Part shown: piece after piece, positions 15,832 to 25,658 of the stretch
How positions within the stretch are numbered: the stretch's first letter is position 1
Layout of the letters: every line of letters begins with the position of its first letter
Notes under the pieces: model-generated
Told to the model about the DNA's origin: nothing
What the model saw: only the letters and a program-made list of their open reading frames with translations
Databases searched by the model: none
DNA from: PGYR01 sp048267165
GTDB lineage: Bacteria > Bacteroidota > Ignavibacteria > Kapaibacteriales > UBA2268
Length of the DNA: 45,715 nt
Assembly (NCBI GenBank): GCA_048267165.1
Contig: JBLWYD010000026.1
Location: 1-45,715 of the forward strand
Reading direction: 5' to 3'
Program-made: the position numbers and the translations under genes

Positions 15832-17133
15832 ATGGCATTAGAAGAAAAACTTATTGATGTAACGAAAAAGCCTGAGCGAGCAGTCACTATTGCTGTATTT
15901 AAAAAGGGAGGAGACAGAGAAATGTCTTTTGAACTTTTTAATGAGCTAGAGCTACTTGCTGAGACTGCTGGAGCAGAGGTAGTAGAAACATTCCATCAGG
16001 AACTATCAAGACCTTTAGGGGCAACATACATTGGAAAAGGTAAATTAGCTGAAGTAAAAGAATACGCTAAAGAGAATAAAATTGGTTTAGCTATATTTGA
16101 TGACGAGTTAAGTCCAGTTCAAATTAGAAACTTAGAAAAAGAACTTGAGATAAAAGTTCTCGATAGAAGTGGGTTAATACTGGATATATTTGCTCAAAGA
16201 GCTCAGACTAGTGAGGCGAAGACTCAAGTTGAACTTGCACAAATGCAATATTTGATGCCTAGACTAACTCGTATGTGGACTCACCTTTCTAAGCAATATG
16301 GTGGAGGAATTGGTACTAGAGGCCCTGGGGAAACTCAAATTGAGGTAGACAGACGGTTAATCCGAACTAGAATAGAAAGACTAAAAGACAAACTCAAAGT
16401 AATAGAAGTACAAGGTGATCAAAAAAGAAGATCAAGAGGAAATGTCCCAACATTTGCTTTAGTTGGATATACAAATGCTGGTAAATCTACTTTAATGAAA
16501 GCAATTACAGATTCTGACGTATATATTGAAAATAAACTCTTTGCAACTTTAGATACAACAACAAGAAAATTCAATTTACCAAGTAGCCAAGATGCTATAT
16601 TGAGTGATACAGTTGGATTTATTAGAAAAATTCCAAGTCACTTAGTTGCCTCATTTAGAAGTACTTTAGCAGAAGCTAGAGAAGCTGATTTTATAATTCA
16701 TGTTGTTGATATTTCCCATAAGTATTTTGCAGAACATATAAGAACTGTCGAGACTACTTTAGAAAAATTGAAAATTACTGACAAACCAATACTACAAGTC
16801 TTCAACAAAATTGATTTACTAGATGAAATAGAAATGGTCAAAGTATATGAGGATCAGTATCCAGATAGTATATTTGTAAGTGCTTCAAAAAATATGAATA
16901 TAGAAACTTTACTTAACAAGTTTCAAGAGCTTTATGATAGAAGTAGTAACAACTTTACAATCTTTTTACCTTACGAGCAAGCCGCTTTAATTCAAAAATT
17001 ATTCTCTCTCACTGAAATTGTTGAGCAGAAAGATGATGAAACTGGTTCATTCTACAAGCTAAAAGTTCAAGATGAAAACCTTTTCCATTTTAGAAATATT
17101 TTCGATCATTTTATAGTAGAAAATGAAAAATAA
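15832..17133 (+). CDS. hflX: GTPase HflX
   Basis: HflX is a ribosome-associated GTPase that splits stalled 70S ribosomes under stress. At 433 residues it has the normal length. The HflX N-terminal domain (ATYIGKGKLAEV, DRSGLILDIFAQRAQTSEAKTQVELAQMQYLMPRL) precedes the helical region with GGGIGTRGPGETQIEVDRR. The G domain then shows G1 GYTNAGKS (about 214-221), the switch-I Thr in LDTTTRKF, G3 DTVGF and G4 NKID. It overlaps mfd by 11 bp and heads the co-directional set hflX-mfd-tsaB-purB-lysC-lysA. Confidence 0.96.
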   Translation: MALEEKLIDVTKKPERAVTIAVFKKGGDREMSFELFNELELLAETAGAEVVETFHQELSRPLGATYIGKGKLAEVKEYAKENKIGLAIFDDELSPVQIRNLEKELEIKVLDRSGLILDIFAQRAQTSEAKTQVELAQMQYLMPRLTRMWTHLSKQYGGGIGTRGPGETQIEVDRRLIRTRIERLKDKLKVIEVQGDQKRRSRGNVPTFALVGYTNAGKSTLMKAITDSDVYIENKLFATLDTTTRKFNLPSSQDAILSDTVGFIRKIPSHLVASFRSTLAEAREADFIIHVVDISHKYFAEHIRTVETTLEKLKITDKPILQVFNKIDLLDEIEMVKVYEDQYPDSIFVSASKNMNIETLLNKFQELYDRSSNNFTIFLPYEQAALIQKLFSLTEIVEQKDDETGSFYKLKVQDENLFHFRNIFDHFIVENEK

Positions 17134-20100
17134 CAATCATTTAGATATATTATATAATGAGATAGAACCTTTCAAAAGATTGATTTCTAAGGTTGAGAGT
17201 GGAAAAGAAAGCATAAATATAAAGTATCTCAATGGATCGTCTATTTCATTATTAATAGACTATTTACAAAGGTCAATTGAGAGGCCTGTAATTGTTATTT
17301 CGAATAATGCAGAACTATTAGAAGACATATCATTTGATTTCGATAGCTTCTTTCAAAATCATTCAGTTTCAAACTTAATAGAAAAAACACATCACGGTAT
17401 CAACCATGAATCCGAATCACACTATGGAAAGTTAATTGATGCTTTAGGAAAATTTGAAGATAAGAACTTTGTAGCTCTCTGTACCCCATCAGTTTTCAGA
17501 ACTAAAGTACCAGATAAGTCTAATATTATCGAAAATAAAACCACTCTTTCTAAAGGTCAGGTTATTAATTTTGAAGATTTAAAGAATCAGTTAGCATATA
17601 ATGGTTTTGAGCGAGAGAATTACGTAGCAAAGCAGGGGCAGTTTGCCGTTCGTGGTGGAATATTAGATATCTATCCGATATCATTCAAAAATCCCATTAG
17701 AATTGAATTCTGGGGTAATGAAATTGACTCTATAAGAGAATTCGTAGTTTCTAATCAGAGAAGTATAAAAGAATATGATGAAATAAATTTTATATCGAAA
17801 GTATTTCACGAGATGAATACTGAACGAACTGGAGATTTATTTGGATATATTCCAGATAACGCAATAATACTACAAATCGAAAAAGAGAATCTAAGCACTG
17901 ATGAAAATGAGTTTATCATACCTAATAAATTTACTCAGATAAATGTTAACTCATTAGATAATAGCGATGTTAAAGTAAATATCAAAGAACAGAATAGCTT
18001 TAATTCATCTGTTAAGCAATTCGCAAAACATCTCCAAGAGCAGACAATTAAAGGTGTGAAGATTATTATTTGTGCTGATGGTAAGATTCATCTAGCTAGA
18101 ATAAAAGAGTTAATCCATGATGCCTTGATTATGGACGATGATTCTGATTTTGCTAGTCCAGAACAAACTTCAAGCAATATTTTCTGGTTAGACAAAACTG
18201 TCTCTCAAGGATTCAACGTACCTGACACAAATATATGTATTTATACTGAACACCAACTCTTCAATCGCCATAGAAATGTGACTAGTCGCACAACTGAGAA
18301 TGCTAAGTTCTCAATAGATGAATTAAAACAATTAAATATTGGTGATTTGGTAATACACGATGATAAAGGCGTCGGAAGATTTGAAGGGTTTAGAACTGTT
18401 GAGATTGGTGGTAGTAAGCAAGATTGTATTCAGCTAGCATTCCATGGTGGAGATAAGCTATATGTAAACCTAAATTACATAAAGAAGATACACAAATACT
18501 CTGCGAGTGAAGGGGAGTTACCAAGACTTAGCAAACTAGGCAGTACTGAATGGGCTAGAAAAAAAGCCAAAATCAAAAAGAAAGTCAAAGATATTTCAAG
18601 GAGTTTAATTACTCTCTATGCTAAGAGGAAACTTCAAAAAGGATTCGTCTTTGATGAAGATAATGTTTGGCAGAAAGAGTTTGAAGCATCTTTCATATAC
18701 GAAGATACTCCTGACCAAATGAAAGCTACGAAAGAAATAAAAGTCGATATGGAATCTGAAAACCCAATGGATAGACTCGTTTGCGGTGATGTAGGTTTTG
18801 GAAAGACCGAAGTTGCTATTAGAGCGGCTTTCAAAGCAGTTCAATCTGGGAAACAGGTAGCAATACTAGTTCCAACTACAATTTTAGCACAGCAGCATTA
18901 TATGTCATTCAAAGATAGAATGAACAAATATCCAGTGTCAGTAGATGTACTATCAAGATTTAGAACCAAGAAAGAGCAAACAAAAGTATTAGAAAGACTA
19001 AAAGAAGGTAAAGTAGATATTCTGATTGGAACACATCGAATACTTAGCAAGGATATAGAATTTAAGGATTTGGGATTATTAGTCATAGATGAAGAACAAC
19101 GTTTTGGTGTTGGGGCTAAAGAAAAGCTACGTAATGTTCGTGAAACACTAGATACACTTACACTTACTGCAACTCCAATCCCTAGAACTCTTAACTTTTC
19201 GCTTATGGGTGCCAGAGATTTAAGTATAATAGAAACTCCACCTCGAAACAGACTTCCTGTACAAACTGAGATTTTAGAATGGAATTTGGACGAAATAACT
19301 GACATAATAGATGAAGAAATAAAAAGAGAAGGTCAAGTTTTCTTCGTGAATGATACTGTACAAGATTTGGAAGATATATTCACTAGAATGAAAATGCTTT
19401 TACCAAGTGTTAAGTTTAGTATTGCACATGGTCAAATGAAAACTACTGAATTAGAAAGGATTATGCAAGATTTCATAGCTGGTAAATCTGATGTACTATT
19501 AACTACAAAAATAGTTGAATCTGGATTAGATATACCTAATGCAAATACAATGATTATCAATAATGCACATAATTTTGGATTAGCAGAGCTTTATCAACTA
19601 CGAGGTAGAGTTGGTAGAGGTAACTTACAAGCATTCTGTTATTTGGCTATACCAGCATCGAAAAAGTTGAATGAAACAGCACTAAAAAGACTAAAAGCAA
19701 TTGAAGAGTTTACAGATCTGGGTAGTGGATTCAATTTGTCGCTTAGAGATATGGAGATTCGTGGTGCTGGTAATCTTTTAGGAGCTGAACAAAGTGGAGC
19801 AATTTACGATATTGGTTTCGAGCTCTATCAAAAAATACTTGAAGAAGCTGTAAGTGAATTGAAAGTAGAAGAATTCAAACATGTGTTCGATCAAACCGAA
19901 CAAGATATCACAGATTTATTCGCTAATGAAGAAATATCTATAGAGTTAGATGAAGATGCATTTATACCTGAAAACTATATTAAATCAGATACAGATAGAT
20001 TTGGTTATTATAAAAAGCTTTATAATATTAAATCTAATACTCAACTACAAGACTTGAGACAAGAACTAATTGATAAGTTTGGGAAGCTTCCTAAAGAATC

Positions 20101-20389
20101 TGAGAATCTTCTTTTTGTAGTGAAACTAAGGTCAGCTGCTGTCAAAACAGGACTAGATAAGATTATAATTAAGCCAAATAAAATAATTTTAGTTTTCCCT
20201 GACGAAAGCAACGAACAATATTACAAAGATGCATTCCCTACTGTTTTGGATTATTTGCAGACTATAGATAATGCAAGTTTGAAGCAAGGTAAGTTAAGAT
20301 TATCTTGTGAGATAGATATAAAAGATAGAAATGAAGCAGCAGAATTACTTTGGAAATTAAAAAGATCTATGGAGTTTATAGAAGTATGA
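17123..20389 (+). CDS. mfd: Transcription-repair coupling factor
   Basis: Mfd removes RNA polymerase stalled at lesions and recruits UvrA. The 1088-residue protein has the usual order: a UvrB-like N-terminal module (GQFAVRGGILDIYPISFKNPIRIEFWG), the RNA-polymerase interaction domain (about 400-470, LNIGDLVIHDDKGVGRFEG), and a RecG-like translocase. Walker A is DVGFGKTEVA (about 553) and the DEEQ box VIDEEQRFGVG (about 654); then TATPIPRTLNFSLMGARDLSIIETPP and QLRGRVGR, ending in the TRCF C-terminal domain. It begins inside the end of hflX, and its TGA overlaps the tsaB ATG. Confidence 0.97.
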   Translation: MKNNNHLDILYNEIEPFKRLISKVESGKESINIKYLNGSSISLLIDYLQRSIERPVIVISNNAELLEDISFDFDSFFQNHSVSNLIEKTHHGINHESESHYGKLIDALGKFEDKNFVALCTPSVFRTKVPDKSNIIENKTTLSKGQVINFEDLKNQLAYNGFERENYVAKQGQFAVRGGILDIYPISFKNPIRIEFWGNEIDSIREFVVSNQRSIKEYDEINFISKVFHEMNTERTGDLFGYIPDNAIILQIEKENLSTDENEFIIPNKFTQINVNSLDNSDVKVNIKEQNSFNSSVKQFAKHLQEQTIKGVKIIICADGKIHLARIKELIHDALIMDDDSDFASPEQTSSNIFWLDKTVSQGFNVPDTNICIYTEHQLFNRHRNVTSRTTENAKFSIDELKQLNIGDLVIHDDKGVGRFEGFRTVEIGGSKQDCIQLAFHGGDKLYVNLNYIKKIHKYSASEGELPRLSKLGSTEWARKKAKIKKKVKDISRSLITLYAKRKLQKGFVFDEDNVWQKEFEASFIYEDTPDQMKATKEIKVDMESENPMDRLVCGDVGFGKTEVAIRAAFKAVQSGKQVAILVPTTILAQQHYMSFKDRMNKYPVSVDVLSRFRTKKEQTKVLERLKEGKVDILIGTHRILSKDIEFKDLGLLVIDEEQRFGVGAKEKLRNVRETLDTLTLTATPIPRTLNFSLMGARDLSIIETPPRNRLPVQTEILEWNLDEITDIIDEEIKREGQVFFVNDTVQDLEDIFTRMKMLLPSVKFSIAHGQMKTTELERIMQDFIAGKSDVLLTTKIVESGLDIPNANTMIINNAHNFGLAELYQLRGRVGRGNLQAFCYLAIPASKKLNETALKRLKAIEEFTDLGSGFNLSLRDMEIRGAGNLLGAEQSGAIYDIGFELYQKILEEAVSELKVEEFKHVFDQTEQDITDLFANEEISIELDEDAFIPENYIKSDTDRFGYYKKLYNIKSNTQLQDLRQELIDKFGKLPKESENLLFVVKLRSAAVKTGLDKIIIKPNKIILVFPDESNEQYYKDAFPTVLDYLQTIDNASLKQGKLRLSCEIDIKDRNEAAELLWKLKRSMEFIEV

Positions 20390-21060
20390 GCGAAATAAGA
20401 ATATTAGCAATTGAGAGCTCTGGTATTAATTCAGGAATAGCAATTGGATCAGATAAAGAATTGATATATGAATCTTCATTATATCTCAAACATTCACACG
20501 ATGAAACTCTTGCTCATCAGATAAAGCAGACTTTAGAGTTATTAAAGACAACTGTCGATGATTTCAATGCAGTTGCCGTTTCATCTGGACCAGGATCATT
20601 CACTGGTTTGCGTGTCGGTACTGCAATTGCCAAAGGACTGACTTTCGGTAATCACCCCAAGTTAATAGATGTACCTACTATGACTGCATTTGCTATAGCC
20701 GCTTCAGAATTTGCGATTTCATTAGATGTTCAATCGATATTCGTGATTATTCCTTCAAATAAAGATTATTTCTTTGTTCAGGAATTTTCTCAAATAGGTG
20801 AGTCTAAAACGGAACCGACTTTATATCCGAAAGAAGAAGTTAGAAATATAAATATGGATGCAAGTGTTGTCTGTGGTACTGGAGCAATAGAATTTACAGG
20901 AAATAATTATCAACTTTCAGGACTTAATAGACTTACTCCAAGATTTATACTTAAATTTGCACAATTAAAATTTGAAAAACAAGAATTTATAGAGTCTGAA
21001 ATATTCAAACCGCAATATTATCAAGACTTTACACCAACTCAAAAGAAGGTAGATAAATGA
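20386..21060 (+). CDS. tsaB: tRNA threonylcarbamoyladenosine biosynthesis protein TsaB
   Basis: TsaB partners TsaD and TsaE in making t6A37 on ANN-decoding tRNAs. With ATG 20386 (MSEIRILAIESSG) the protein has 224 residues; this ATG overlaps the mfd TGA (ATGA), so I prefer it over the frame's earlier ATG at 20350. The ASKHA-fold N-terminal half contains the family hallmark AVSSGPGSFTGLRVG and the SLYLKHSHDETL segment. The C-terminal half is divergent, as is common in TsaB. TsaD and TsaE are not in the window. Its stop overlaps purB as ATGA. Confidence 0.93.
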   Translation: MSEIRILAIESSGINSGIAIGSDKELIYESSLYLKHSHDETLAHQIKQTLELLKTTVDDFNAVAVSSGPGSFTGLRVGTAIAKGLTFGNHPKLIDVPTMTAFAIAASEFAISLDVQSIFVIIPSNKDYFFVQEFSQIGESKTEPTLYPKEEVRNINMDASVVCGTGAIEFTGNNYQLSGLNRLTPRFILKFAQLKFEKQEFIESEIFKPQYYQDFTPTQKKVDK

Positions 21061-22352
21061 TAGAAAGATATACCCGCCCAGAAATGGGTAGAATATGGAC
21101 AGAAGAAAATAAATACAATATTTGGTTAGAAATTGAAATATTAGCTGTAGAAGCTATGGCTAAACTTGGTCAAGTTCCTGAAAGTGCAGCTAAGCATATT
21201 AGAGCTACTGCCAAATGTGATGTTGATAAGATAAATGAAATTGAAAAAGTGACGAAGCATGATGTTATTGCCTTTCTTACAAATGTAGAAGAATATGTAG
21301 GCGAAGACTCTAGATTTATACACTTAGGTATGACTTCTTCAGATGTATTAGATACTTGTCTTGCTGTACAGATGAAACAAGCAGGAGAGTTGATACTTGA
21401 TGATTTAGAAAAACTAGCTGACGTACTTAAAAGAAGAGCAAAGGAATTCAAACACACTATAACTGTTGGACGTAGTCATGGTATTCACGCTGAAACAACT
21501 ACATTTGGTCTAAAATTAGCTCTTTGGTATGATGAATGTTTGCGTAATATTGATAGAATGAAAAGAGCAATTGAAGTATCTTCAGTTGGTATGATTTCGG
21601 GTGCTGTAGGTACTTATGAACATCTATCTCCATTAGTAGAACGTCATGTTTGTGAAAACTTGGGATTGAAACCTGTAAATATTAGTACTCAAGTAATTCA
21701 AAGAGATATACACGCTGAATATTTGACAACAATAGCTATTATATCTACACTAGTAGAGAAAATAGGAATAGAAATACGACACCTGCAAAGAACTGAAGTG
21801 CGCGAAGCAGAAGAATTCTTCTCAGTTGGACAAAAAGGTAGTTCAGCTATGCCTCACAAACGTAATCCTATTGCGTCAGAAAATATAAGTGGTCAAGCAA
21901 GATTATTAAGAGGTAATGCTCACGCGGCTACTGAAAATAATGCTTTATGGCATGAAAGAGATATATCTCATTCATCTGTTGAAAGAGTAATTATGCCAGA
22001 TAGTACTATTTCATTAGATTATATTCTTAACAGAACTATTAGATTAATCGATGGTCTAATTGTTTATCCAGAGAGAATGGAAGAGAACCTCAATATGACT
22101 TTCGGACTAATTCATTCTCAGAAAGTTCTTCTAGCTTTAGCTAGAAAAGGACTTAAAAGGCAAGACGCTTATGTATTAGTCCAAAGAAACTCTATGAAAA
22201 CTTGGGATGAACAAATTCCTCTTATTGATTCTTTATTAGCAGATTCAGAAATTATGACACATTTTGAAGAAGATGAATTGCGAAATCTGTTCTCTTACGA
22301 TAAAGTATTTGAATCAGTTGATTTTATATTCAACCGTTTAGGAATTAAATAA
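21057..22352 (+). CDS. purB: Adenylosuccinate lyase
   Basis: PurB catalyses two fumarate-releasing steps of purine synthesis: SAICAR to AICAR and adenylosuccinate to AMP. The 431-residue protein begins MIERYTRPEMGRIWTEENKY, characteristic of the shorter bacterial type. It carries the superfamily signature GSSAMPHKRNPI, the conserved TSSDVLDT and GRSHGIHAETTTFG segments with catalytic histidines, and LWHERDISHSSVER. It overlaps tsaB by ATGA, and lysC follows after 5 bases, so expression is coupled. Confidence 0.97.
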   Translation: MIERYTRPEMGRIWTEENKYNIWLEIEILAVEAMAKLGQVPESAAKHIRATAKCDVDKINEIEKVTKHDVIAFLTNVEEYVGEDSRFIHLGMTSSDVLDTCLAVQMKQAGELILDDLEKLADVLKRRAKEFKHTITVGRSHGIHAETTTFGLKLALWYDECLRNIDRMKRAIEVSSVGMISGAVGTYEHLSPLVERHVCENLGLKPVNISTQVIQRDIHAEYLTTIAIISTLVEKIGIEIRHLQRTEVREAEEFFSVGQKGSSAMPHKRNPIASENISGQARLLRGNAHAATENNALWHERDISHSSVERVIMPDSTISLDYILNRTIRLIDGLIVYPERMEENLNMTFGLIHSQKVLLALARKGLKRQDAYVLVQRNSMKTWDEQIPLIDSLLADSEIMTHFEEDELRNLFSYDKVFESVDFIFNRLGIK

Positions 22353-22357
22353 GAACT

Positions 22358-23710
22358 ATGAATACGAATGGACTAAATGTTCTCAAATTTGGTGGGACAT
22401 CTGTTAAGGATGCCGAAACTATTGATAAAGTATTTAAGATAGTTTCTAATAATGCCGGTAAACAAGCAATAGTAGTTTCAGCTCATGCAGGGGTTACTAA
22501 TATGCTTGTTGATATTTGCAATAGTAAGAAAGAAGAGATTTCTCCTATTTTATCAGAGCTCTTCAAAAAGCACTCATTTATTGCTAATGAATTATGCATA
22601 TTAGATAAAGTTAAGGATTTCATTCAAAATGAACTTTCTGAAATAGATGTTATAACTAACTATCTGCCATTATCGCCACAGTTGAAAGATGTTGTAATGT
22701 CAAAAGGAGAAATTTTATCTTCTACGATTATTTATACATATTTCGAGAGTAAAGGACTTAAGGTCTCTTATGTCGATGCTAGGGAAGTGATGAAAACCAA
22801 TAGTCGATTTACGAATGCAGAATTAGAATTCGATAAAAGTTGTGATATTATATCTGAAAGATTTACTTCTGAAAATAAATCTAATGATATAACAGTAATG
22901 GGTGGGTTTATAGCTTCAGACGAAGAAGGAAGACCAACTACTCTTGGACGTGGAGGTTCTGACTATTCGGCTGCAGTAATTGCTTCAGCAATGGGGGCTG
23001 AAGAATTGCAAATATGGACAGATGTAAATGGTATATTGACTTCTGATCCGAGAGTTATAAATGTGGTTAAAAAAGTAAGGAAACTCTCTTATTCTGAAGC
23101 ATCTGAACTATCTTTCTTTGGCGCTAAAGTATTACACCCTAGTACTATACACCCAGCAGTTAAAAAAGGAATTCCAGTAAGGGTTAAGAATACTTTCAAT
23201 CCAACTGATGATGGTACTTTAGTGCTTTCTGAAAGAAGTAATATCAAAATGATAAAGGCAATTGCTTTCAGAAAGGAAGTTGTAACTATTACTCTTTGCT
23301 CTAACCGAATGCTAGGTGCTTATGGGTTTATGAGTAAAGTCTTCCAAATATTTGAGAATTTGAAAATACCTGTTGATATTGTAACAACTTCTGAAGTTAG
23401 TATATCAGTAACTGTTGATAAGAGTGAGTATAACCCTATAGTTGAGAAAGAGCTTTCTGTTTTAGGTGATGTAGTAATTTCTGATGATAATGCTATAATT
23501 GCAGCAATTGGTGAAGGAATAAAGCAAACAGCAGGCATTGCTAATCGTCTTTTTGGGGCATTGAAAGGAATCAATATCTCTATGGTTAGTGTTGGGGCCT
23601 CGGAAGTTAACTTGAGCATTGTAGTAAAAGAATTGGATTTGCAAAGAGCCGTTACTCTATTGCATGAAGAATTTTTCAGTGGTAGTTTAGACCCTGAGTT
23701 TTTTGAATAA
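22358..23710 (+). CDS. lysC: Aspartate kinase
   Basis: Aspartate kinase phosphorylates aspartate, the entry to lysine, threonine, methionine and diaminopimelate synthesis. The 450-residue single-function enzyme starts with the KFGGTSVKD signature. The kinase domain continues through VMGGFIASDEEGRPTTLGRGGSDYSAA and WTDVNGILTSDPR. Two ACT domains follow from about residue 300 (ITLCSNRMLGAYGFMSKVFQIF, then IAAIGEGIKQTAGIANRLFGALKGINI). The E. coli LysC-like arrangement suggests feedback by lysine, which is inference. lysA follows after 16 bases, giving a lysine-pathway pair. Confidence 0.95.
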   Translation: MNTNGLNVLKFGGTSVKDAETIDKVFKIVSNNAGKQAIVVSAHAGVTNMLVDICNSKKEEISPILSELFKKHSFIANELCILDKVKDFIQNELSEIDVITNYLPLSPQLKDVVMSKGEILSSTIIYTYFESKGLKVSYVDAREVMKTNSRFTNAELEFDKSCDIISERFTSENKSNDITVMGGFIASDEEGRPTTLGRGGSDYSAAVIASAMGAEELQIWTDVNGILTSDPRVINVVKKVRKLSYSEASELSFFGAKVLHPSTIHPAVKKGIPVRVKNTFNPTDDGTLVLSERSNIKMIKAIAFRKEVVTITLCSNRMLGAYGFMSKVFQIFENLKIPVDIVTTSEVSISVTVDKSEYNPIVEKELSVLGDVVISDDNAIIAAIGEGIKQTAGIANRLFGALKGINISMVSVGASEVNLSIVVKELDLQRAVTLLHEEFFSGSLDPEFFE

Positions 23711-23726
23711 GTAATAAAATAATAAT

Positions 23727-24956
23727 ATGAAAAATATAGCTAACGTTGATATTAAAGAACTTGCGAGTGAATATGGAACTCCTTTTTATGTCTATGATAA
23801 AGAGAAGTTTCAGAACAACTATAAAAAATTAAATGATGCTTTTACTAAGCATTATGAAAATACTAAGATTCACTTTTCGGTAAAAGCGAATAGCAATATC
23901 AATGTACTTAAAATATTTAATGAATTAGGTTGTGGGGCAGATTGTTCGTCACCTTATGAGTTTCATTATGCAAAGAAAGCTGGGTTTACTAACGATAGAA
24001 TTCTTTATACTGGGAATTATGAGAGTCCAGAGGACTTGAATACTGTAGCTAAAGAAGAACTTATGCTAAATCTTGATGATATTACATCATTTACTAGACT
24101 TCAGAAAATCCATACTCCTGAACTAGTATCTTTTAGGATTAATCCGGGTTATGGTCGTGGCGGATTCGAGGGAATCACGACAGCTGGTACAGAAGCAAAA
24201 TTTGGTGTTCCTTATGAAAAAGCATTTGAGGCTTATAAGATAGCGAAAGATGCTGGTGTTAAGAGATTTGGGATTCATATGATGACTGGCTCTAATAACT
24301 TAGAACCATATTTTTTTGCTGAAATAGTAGATAAACTTATGATGATAGCTGGTGATATATTCAACGAATTAGATATTATTCCTGAATATGTAGATATTGG
24401 TGGTGGGTTCGGTATTCCATATAACGATGGGGAAGAGGAGTTAAACATTGAAGCAACTGGTGAAAAAGTCGCTAAGGTATTTATTGAAAATTGTGATAAA
24501 TATGGATTTGGTAGACCAAAATTAATTTTAGAACCGGGTAGATATTTAGCAGGAAATGCTGGTTATTTGGTTACATCTGTTACAGCTATTAAAGAAAGTT
24601 ATAAGAAGTTTGTTGGATTAGATGCTGGAATGAATTTCCTCCTTAGACCTGCTCTTTATGGTGCATTCCATAGAGTTAGAGTTTATGATAAAGATGATTA
24701 CACTGAAAAAGTAAACCTTTGTGGTCAAATCTGTGAAAACTCTGATATCTTTGCAAAGAATATAATGATGCCACAAGTAGAAGAAGGTGATATAGTTACT
24801 TTCTTAGATGCAGGTGCTTATGGATATGTAATGGCTTCTAATTATAATAATAGAATGCGTCCTCCAGAAATATTAGTTAACAATGATAAACATTCGTTAA
24901 TCAGAAGAAGAGAAACAGTAGAAGATATATTCAAATTATACCCTGAAACCGTATAA
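23727..24956 (+). CDS. lysA: Diaminopimelate decarboxylase
   Basis: LysA decarboxylates meso-diaminopimelate to L-lysine with PLP. The 409-residue protein has the fold-III family segments: the PLP lysine in HFSVKANSN, GCGADCSSPYE, the HMMTGSN histidine, DIGGGFGIPY, EPGRYLAGNAGYL, and the C-terminal active-site Cys in LCGQICENSDIFA with the DAGAYGYVMASNYN motif. It follows lysC by 16 bases. Lysine is also the substrate of the transaminase at 30857-32209. Confidence 0.95.
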   Translation: MKNIANVDIKELASEYGTPFYVYDKEKFQNNYKKLNDAFTKHYENTKIHFSVKANSNINVLKIFNELGCGADCSSPYEFHYAKKAGFTNDRILYTGNYESPEDLNTVAKEELMLNLDDITSFTRLQKIHTPELVSFRINPGYGRGGFEGITTAGTEAKFGVPYEKAFEAYKIAKDAGVKRFGIHMMTGSNNLEPYFFAEIVDKLMMIAGDIFNELDIIPEYVDIGGGFGIPYNDGEEELNIEATGEKVAKVFIENCDKYGFGRPKLILEPGRYLAGNAGYLVTSVTAIKESYKKFVGLDAGMNFLLRPALYGAFHRVRVYDKDDYTEKVNLCGQICENSDIFAKNIMMPQVEEGDIVTFLDAGAYGYVMASNYNNRMRPPEILVNNDKHSLIRRRETVEDIFKLYPETV

Positions 24957-24980
24957 GTACATGAATTAATAAACTTCCAA

Positions 24981-24997
24981 TTGGCACGTTATTTGTA
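24981..24997 (+). promoter_or_regulatory. Sigma-54-like -24/-12 promoter
   Basis: TTGGCACG-TTAT-TTGTA resembles the RpoN consensus TGGCACG-N4-TTGCA. The -24 element is exact, the GG to G(C/T) spacing is the required 10 bases, and the only deviation is T for C at -12. Transcription would begin near 25007, inside the hairpin that follows. The TATTTGTA portion also partly resembles the housekeeping -7 box, so the sigma-54 call is not exclusive. Confidence 0.45.
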
Positions 24998-24999
24998 CA

Positions 25000-25030
25000 C
25001 CTATTATTATTAAAAGTTAATAATAATAGG
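25000..25030 (+). repeat. Perfect 14-bp inverted repeat before the start codon of the 25038 gene
   Basis: CCTATTATTATTAA (25000-25013) and TTAATAATAATAGG (25017-25030) are exact reverse complements around AAG. The right arm ends in TAGG, the only ribosome-site-like bases before the ATG at 25038, so the folded RNA would hide them. It may equally be a DNA operator next to the promoter at 24981-24997. Confidence 0.7.
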
Positions 25031-25037
25031 TAACGCA

Positions 25038-25658
25038 ATGAAAATATTTGCTTTATTAATGTTTGGGGTTTTGTTTCTAATCCCAGAAGTTAGTACTAAT
25101 AAAACTAGCAATGATGTTGATATAAAAGAGTTTATAGGTAAATTAGAGTTAGAGTATGGACAAGAAGTTCTACATCTATCTTTTTTCTCAATTGATGAAC
25201 TAAGACCCTATTCTATTCTGCAAAATGAATCTACTGTTGCTATTTATTCTAATAATTGGGTTACACCAAACGAATTTTTAAATTCACTTAGCTTCGATGA
25301 GAGAAAAGGACTAAACTCAAGGATATTTAGCTATGTTGAAGATTTTGATACTACACATCTTACGCAGATATATAGTAAGTTAAGTAACTACTTATATACA
25401 TATACAGTATTAGAAAAACTTCTTATGGATAGTGACGAAGCTAAGAAATTAAAGATCTTCCGGACTTTAAGGCAAATGGATAGAACTAAAAGTGCTTTTG
25501 AGCATATCTCGACAATGGGTGAATTCAATAGTACTGATTTAAAAAGTAACCTCTTAAATCAAGCTAAAGTAAAAGCATACAATAAAATTGCTGATTTGGA
25601 TGACCAATCCAGATTACTTTATTACTCTGAGTTTTTTAAGAATGTATCTAAACTTTAG
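25038..25658 (+). CDS. Small secreted protein of unknown function
   Basis: The 206-residue product begins with a signal peptide (MKIFALLMFGVLFLIPEVST). The mature part has no cysteine; it is probably an N-terminal mixed region followed by a helical C-terminal half (TQIYSKLSNYLYTYTVLEKLL onward, rich in Lys, Leu and Ser). I recognise no domain. There is no T9SS sorting tail, lipobox or membrane helix after the signal, so periplasmic location is inferred. It is a one-gene unit with an unusually elaborate leader (sigma-54-like element plus perfect hairpin), and its stop interlocks by 4 bp with pcrA on the other strand. A stress- or starvation-regulated role is a guess from the leader only. Confidence 0.65.
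   Translation: MKIFALLMFGVLFLIPEVSTNKTSNDVDIKEFIGKLELEYGQEVLHLSFFSIDELRPYSILQNESTVAIYSNNWVTPNEFLNSLSFDERKGLNSRIFSYVEDFDTTHLTQIYSKLSNYLYTYTVLEKLLMDSDEAKKLKIFRTLRQMDRTKSAFEHISTMGEFNSTDLKSNLLNQAKVKAYNKIADLDDQSRLLYYSEFFKNVSKL

Noticed and set aside
18605..19305. Several antisense open frames inside mfd
   Set aside because: Shadows of a well-conserved gene with no start context or domain of their own; the same applies to antisense frames in purB, lysC, gyrA and the C25 gene.
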